9,088 bases of DNA from Hydrogenimonas sp. (GTDB lineage: Bacteria > Campylobacterota > Campylobacteria > Campylobacterales > Hydrogenimonadaceae). The DNA lies in assembly GCA_021647345.1 (NCBI GenBank), contig JAKIUX010000021.1:1-9088 (forward strand), read 5' to 3'. Below the pieces are notes generated by a model. That model made no database searches and had not been told where the DNA came from. It saw only the letters and a list, made by a program, of their open reading frames with translations. Shown here one piece after another: positions 6,456 to 9,088 of the stretch. The position numbers and the translations under genes were made by a program. Each line of letters opens with the position of its first letter. Position 1 is the first letter of the stretch.

Positions 6456-7304
6456 ATGTCTAAAAAGATATTTCTTTGCGCCATAAGCAACATCTCAAGC
6501 GGCCACTGCCTCGAAGATTGCAAATTTTGCACCCAGAGCGTAAAGTACGCAGCGGCCATAGAGCGCTTCTACCATAAACCTATTGAAAAGATAGTACAAG
6601 AAGCTAAGGCGGCGAGAGATCGTTTTGCCGTAGGCTTTTGTCTTGTAACTGCCGGCAAAGGGCTCGACGAAAAGAGCCTTCGTTTCGTTTGCGAAGCTGC
6701 CGAGGCGGTTAAGAGGGAGGTTCCCGAGCTCAACATAATAGCCTGCAACGGCACCGCATCTTACGAGCAGCTTACTACTCTTAAAAACAGCGGCGTAGGA
6801 AGCTACAACCACAATCTTGAAACTTCCGAAAGCTTCTACCCCCAAATCTGCTCAACACACAGCTGGAGAGAGCGATACGAAACATGCGAAAATGTTAAAA
6901 AGGCGGGGCTAAACCTATGCACCGGCGGTATATTCGGCCTGGGTGAGAGCTTGGAGGATAGAGTCTCGATGCTTGAAGCCGTAGCATCTTTGGAGCCGGC
7001 ATCGGTACCGATCAACTTCTACCACTCTAACGAAGCACTGCCTCTAAGGGGAGAGACTCTGCCCATAGAAGAGGCGCTCGGTATGATAAAAACAGCCAGA
7101 GAGATATTGCCGAAACAGCGCATAATGGTAGCCGGCGGCAGAGAGGTAACTTTTGGTAGCAGAGACAGCGAAATCTTCGCCGCCGGAGCCAACGCCATAG
7201 TCATAGGAGACTACCTCACCACATCGGGAACCGACCCTCTTAGAGATCACAGAATGATCGAAGAGGCGGGCTATGAAATAGCAAAAGAGTGCAATGAGCA
7301 CTGA
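6456..7304 (+). CDS. bioB: Biotin synthase, radical SAM
   Basis: BioB inserts sulfur into dethiobiotin to make biotin. The 282-residue protein carries the radical-SAM cluster ligands Cys18, Cys22 and Cys25 in GHCLEDCKFCTQS. The second-cluster ligands also appear: Cys62 (GFCLVTAG), Cys97 (IIACNGT), Cys155 (LCTGGIFGLGE) and Arg229 (MVAGGREVTFG), matching E. coli Cys97, Cys128, Cys188 and Arg260. YNHNLETS and GANAIVIGDYLTTSG are further BioB signatures. It is about 60 residues shorter than the E. coli enzyme; it lacks the longer N-terminal extension and begins just before the CxxxCxxC motif, as is usual in Campylobacterota. The ATG directly follows the upstream stop (TAGATG), and the last 11 nt overlap the antiporter gene. 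No other biotin genes are in the window. Confidence 0.95.
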   Translation: MSKKIFLCAISNISSGHCLEDCKFCTQSVKYAAAIERFYHKPIEKIVQEAKAARDRFAVGFCLVTAGKGLDEKSLRFVCEAAEAVKREVPELNIIACNGTASYEQLTTLKNSGVGSYNHNLETSESFYPQICSTHSWRERYETCENVKKAGLNLCTGGIFGLGESLEDRVSMLEAVASLEPASVPINFYHSNEALPLRGETLPIEEALGMIKTAREILPKQRIMVAGGREVTFGSRDSEIFAAGANAIVIGDYLTTSGTDPLRDHRMIEEAGYEIAKECNEH

Positions 7305-8358
7305 AGTTCAAATTATAGTCACCCTCTCTCTGCTAATATGGGTGGCCCCTTTTATAGCAAGAATCCTCCACTTTCCCACAACGCCCATAGAGATTATACT
7401 TGGCGCAATAGCAGGGGCTTTTGGCCTTTTTGGAGACGGCCACAACAAATATTTTGAGCTTGTAGCAGAGTTCGGATTTCTCTATCTTATGTTCGTCGCG
7501 GGGCTCGAAGTTAACGTGAAGAAGCTTCTTAAGACAGATAAAGCAACATTGAAAGCCGGGACCGCCTATATAGCCCTTCTCTACGCCCTTTCGGTACTTA
7601 TAGCCTATCAGCTCGGTATGAGCTTTGTCTATATGGTCATATTTCCGCTCATCTCTGTCGGCCTCATAGCGGCTCTTTCGAAAGAGTACGGCAAAGAGAC
7701 TCCTTGGATTCGTCTAACGGTTACTATAGGAATACTCGGAGAGCTTGTAAGCATCGTCGTTTTGACACTTGCAAGCGCCGGCATACACTACGGAGTGGGC
7801 TTCGAGTTCTTCTCTAAAATAACTATTCTCGTAGCTTTCATAGTTCTCTTGACGCTCTTTTACTACACTCTTCATCTGCTCTTTTGGTGGTACCCTGAGA
7901 TCCGCAATCTAATGATGCCCTACTTCGATACCAAAGAGCAGGATATCCGGCTAAGTATGGCTATGCTCTTCTTGATGCTCGCAATCATGATCTACCTTGG
8001 ACTCGAGGTTGCCTTTGGGGCATTCATAGCCGGTGTTTTTATCGCAACTTTTTTTGACCACAAAGAGGATCTCGAAACTAAGCTGTCAAGCTTCGGTTTC
8101 GGATTTTTGATACCCATCTTCTTTATATACGTAGGCAGCTCCTTCCCGCTAGAAGCTTTGCAGAAAGAGGGGCTCGTACTTCTTGCCTTCATAATAACGG
8201 CGGTGATGATATTCGTAAGATTGATTGGAAGACCACAGCAAAACTGGGTAAACCTTTTGTTAAAGTCTATAAAGAAGAGCGTGAGCTCAATGTCGTTGTT
8301 GTCTCATTGCTTTCTGGTTCAACTTACTTTGGTACCGTCAAACAAAAATCAGATGTGA
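7294..8358 (+). CDS. CPA2-type cation:proton antiporter, 3' end replaced at a sequence junction
   Basis: This is an inner-membrane Na+/H+ or K+/H+ exchanger of the Na_H_Exchanger (CPA2, KefB-like) family. The start MSTEVQIIVTLSLLIWVAPFIARIL is typical, followed by hydrophobic helices through about residue 309. These include FGFLYLMFVAGLEVNV (about 63-78) with the acidic core residue, and EVAFGAFIAGVFIATFF (about 237-253). Family members usually run to 380 residues or more. Here the membrane protein reads convincingly only to about 8219. After that the frame continues to a stop at 8358, giving LIGRPQQNWVNLLLKSIKKS and so on, which is an out-of-frame reading of a DUF58 sequence and not antiporter. 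The ATG lies inside the end of bioB with AAAAGAG just before it. There is no visible regulatory RCK/TrkA-N domain, but it could have been lost at the junction. The exchanged ion is not determinable. Confidence 0.85.
   Translation: MSTEVQIIVTLSLLIWVAPFIARILHFPTTPIEIILGAIAGAFGLFGDGHNKYFELVAEFGFLYLMFVAGLEVNVKKLLKTDKATLKAGTAYIALLYALSVLIAYQLGMSFVYMVIFPLISVGLIAALSKEYGKETPWIRLTVTIGILGELVSIVVLTLASAGIHYGVGFEFFSKITILVAFIVLLTLFYYTLHLLFWWYPEIRNLMMPYFDTKEQDIRLSMAMLFLMLAIMIYLGLEVAFGAFIAGVFIATFFDHKEDLETKLSSFGFGFLIPIFFIYVGSSFPLEALQKEGLVLLAFIITAVMIFVRLIGRPQQNWVNLLLKSIKKSVSSMSLLSHCFLVQLTLVPSNKNQM
8202..8219. other. Junction 1: antiporter to DUF58
   Basis: These 18 bases are good coding sequence for both neighbours in different frames: MIFVR of the antiporter's last helix, and GDDIRK of the DUF58 signature GDDIRKIDW. 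Upstream of 8202 the DUF58 frame has no family resemblance, and downstream of 8219 the antiporter frame has none. Confidence 0.7.
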
Positions 8359-8414
8359 TGGCAGAAGTGGTAGCCACTTTAGGCTTCTCTGCGGTCAAAA
8401 ACAGTGACCTGTTT

Positions 8415-8771
8415 TCACATATGATTTTTGCAGACAAAATGTATGGTTTTTCCAAGCCAAGTAAAAAAATCTTCTTCCAGATCTATTTTCAGATATTTTT
8501 CCAATTGTTTTCTATTTCGTAAGAATTCTTCATATTCTTCAGGAGCTTGTTTTTGCCAAAGTTTCAAGAGTTTTTCTTGGGTTTCGGAAAAGTTTTGCAA
8601 AGTAACAGCCGTAAACATACCAATGGTTTCCGGGAGGACTTTGTGTGCGGAGATACGCGTTGGCGAATGTTGGGCAAGAATATGAAAATACGTGGTGGTG
8701 TCTTCGCGTAGCAAGATTTTTCCTTGTGCATATATATTGTCATTGTGAATTAGAGGATACGGAATAATTTC
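8415..8771 (-). pseudogene. Fragment of an unrecognised, probably Bacteroidota protein
   Basis: The minus frame is open from 8771 to a stop at 8417-8415. It reads EIIPYPLIHNDNIYAQGK, ILLREDTTTYFHILAQHS, PTRISAHKVLPETIGMFTAV, a charged helix (LLKLWQKQAPEEYEEFL), then IDLEEDFFTWLGK. The LP-x-TIGMFTAV and LEEDFFTWLG stretches recall DUF3352-like or outer-surface proteins of Bacteroidota; this is a weak resemblance, not an identification. From about 8450 down to 8415 the frame reads TIHFVCKNHM, the antisense of the DUF58 fragment. The only start is an internal TTG (8714-8712) without a ribosome site, while protein-like sequence extends upstream of it to about 8771. Both ends therefore appear cut. 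Confidence 0.5.
8445..8480. other. Junction 2: DUF58 fragment to minus-strand fragment
   Basis: On the plus strand the DUF58 reading is convincing up to SKPSKK (about 8455-8472). On the minus strand the other protein is convincing down to EDFFTWLGK (about 8476-8450). The switch therefore lies in a stretch of about 20 bases, around 8453-8473, that serves both. Confidence 0.55.
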
Positions 8772-8785
8772 CTATTTTGCAATTA
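8740..8785. other. Junction 3: between two minus-strand fragments
   Basis: Two minus-strand frames overlap here. One comes from the right and ends in NYSVSSNSQ and a stop (8742-8740). The other starts after a TAG at 8774-8772 and continues left as EIIPYPLIHND. Each is a plausible protein only on its own side. The exact switch point is not resolvable by eye. Confidence 0.4.
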
Positions 8786-9087
8786 GAATTTATTGTACTA
8801 ATAATATTTTCTCTTATACTAAGATAAAAAGGCGTGCAGTCGGGAGCCGGGTTGGTGGAAATTACAATATAGTAAGTAGTCCCCGCGGTTATGTTTACTC
8901 CACATAGAGAAGGATCTACGGACACGCTTGTATTATTTGTTACACAAGTTCCCCCCGAAGTAGGACATCCGTCAAAGAGAAATACTCCCGTATAAGCATC
9001 GGTGCCGGTAAGTGTAATATCTACGGTTTGATTAACAGGTGGCGTATAAGTAAAAATATAGTCTTCACCGTTAAGGTAGAGTGAACT
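8740..9087 (-). CDS. Fragment of a Bacteroidota-like secreted beta-sandwich repeat protein (cut by window edge)
   Basis: The minus frame is open from the right edge down to a TGA at 8742-8740, about 115 codons. It reads SSLYLNGEDYIFTYTPPVNQ, TVDITLTGTDAYTGVFLFDG, CPTSGGTCVTNNTSVSVDPS, then LCGVNITAGTTYYIVISTNP and APDCTPFYLSI. The pattern TGVFLFDGCP, then LCGVNITAGTTYYIVIST, then DCTPF-LSI is characteristic of cysteine-containing beta-sandwich units in large secreted, T9SS-exported proteins of Bacteroidota. That is established pattern knowledge; no search was run. Both the N-terminus and any sorting domain are missing. After FYLSI the text (RENIISTINSNCKIGNYSVS) no longer looks like the domain, so the true sequence may end near 8830. 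Its taxonomic style does not fit the Campylobacterota genes at left. Confidence 0.6.
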   Translation of the reverse strand, partial: SSLYLNGEDYIFTYTPPVNQTVDITLTGTDAYTGVFLFDGCPTSGGTCVTNNTSVSVDPSLCGVNITAGTTYYIVISTNPAPDCTPFYLSIRENIISTINSNCKIGNYSVSSNSQ

Positions 9088-9088
9088 T

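Larger units (their letters stand above)
8202..8522 (+). pseudogene. Internal fragment of a DUF58 domain protein
   Basis: In the frame of 8202 the translation begins GDDIRKIDWKTTAKLGKP and continues with FVKVYKEERELNVVVV, then LLSGSTYFGTVKQKSDVMAE, VVATLGFSAVKNSDLFSHMI and FADKMYGFSKPSKK. These are core motifs of DUF58 proteins, which usually stand next to MoxR-type AAA+ ATPases; their exact role is unsettled. No start codon or N-terminal part (roughly the first 60-80 residues) is present, because the antiporter occupies that place in another frame. After SKPSKK (about 8472) the frame reads low-complexity IFFQIYFQIFFQLFSIS and stops at 8522. That tail is the antisense of the next fragment and not DUF58. 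No MoxR gene is present. The style is Campylobacterota-like. It is best read as a misplaced fragment, not an expressed gene. Confidence 0.75.

Noticed and set aside
8307..8522. A small standalone 71-residue plus-strand gene
   Set aside because: It is the middle of the DUF58 reading frame, which continues upstream to 8202 in the same frame; the TTG start has no ribosome site and the tail is antisense to another fragment.
8740..8925. A small standalone minus-strand gene starting at GTG 8925
   Set aside because: The frame is open and protein-like all the way to the right edge, so this is a piece of a larger secreted protein.
8200..9088. Horizontal gene transfer or a mobile element at the right end
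   Set aside because: There is no transposase, integrase, terminal repeat or target-site duplication. Every fragment is truncated on both sides with short shared words at the joins, which fits an assembly chimera better.
1..9088. tRNA, rRNA, CRISPR array, riboswitch or an undescribed defence system
   Set aside because: No cloverleaf, rRNA core, regularly spaced repeats or recognised riboswitch was seen by reading; the only defence-like element is the decayed HEPN/MNT pair.

Overview
The window looks like a metagenomic contig from a member of the Campylobacterota (the former Epsilonproteobacteria, of the free-living Sulfurimonas/Sulfuricurvum kind; genus not determinable here). The reasons are the flagellin type, two sigma-28 promoters upstream of flagellin and fliD, a short radical-SAM biotin synthase of the form found in that group, and a topA-phosphodiesterase-bioB-antiporter gene string. 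Positions 1 to about 8200 read as one coherent genome. From about 8200 to the right end the sequence does not.

Left part, all on the minus strand. The window opens inside an SAM-dependent methyltransferase gene (234 down to 1, C-terminus off the edge). Just upstream of it lies the wreck of a HEPN/MNT (HepT/MntA) toxin-antitoxin pair (545 to 252), with an internal deletion, a frameshift and a nonsense codon, behind an intact-looking extended -10 promoter. Two inverted repeats then separate it from a 453-residue flagellin gene (2073-712). Upstream of flagellin is fliD, the filament cap gene (3580-2195). Flagellin and fliD each have a sigma-28 promoter with identical geometry (TAAA, 17 nt, CGATAY), so filament and cap subunits should be made together late in flagellar assembly.

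Middle part, plus strand, divergent from fliD. topA (DNA topoisomerase I, four C-terminal zinc fingers, TTG start), a YfcE-like metallophosphoesterase, bioB and a CPA2-type cation:proton antiporter lie head to tail with gaps of 7 nt, 0 nt and an 11-nt overlap. They probably form one operon.

Right part. The antiporter is cut at about residue 309. At 8202-8219 the sequence passes, in another reading frame, into the middle of a DUF58 protein. At about 8450-8475 it passes into a minus-strand fragment of a different protein, and at about 8740-8785 into a minus-strand fragment of a Bacteroidota-like secreted repeat protein that runs off the edge. At the first two switches a stretch of about 18-20 bases is plausible coding sequence for both sides, which points to an assembly chimera joined at short shared words rather than to a natural locus. 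No tRNA, rRNA, CRISPR array, insertion sequence or clearly new system was found.
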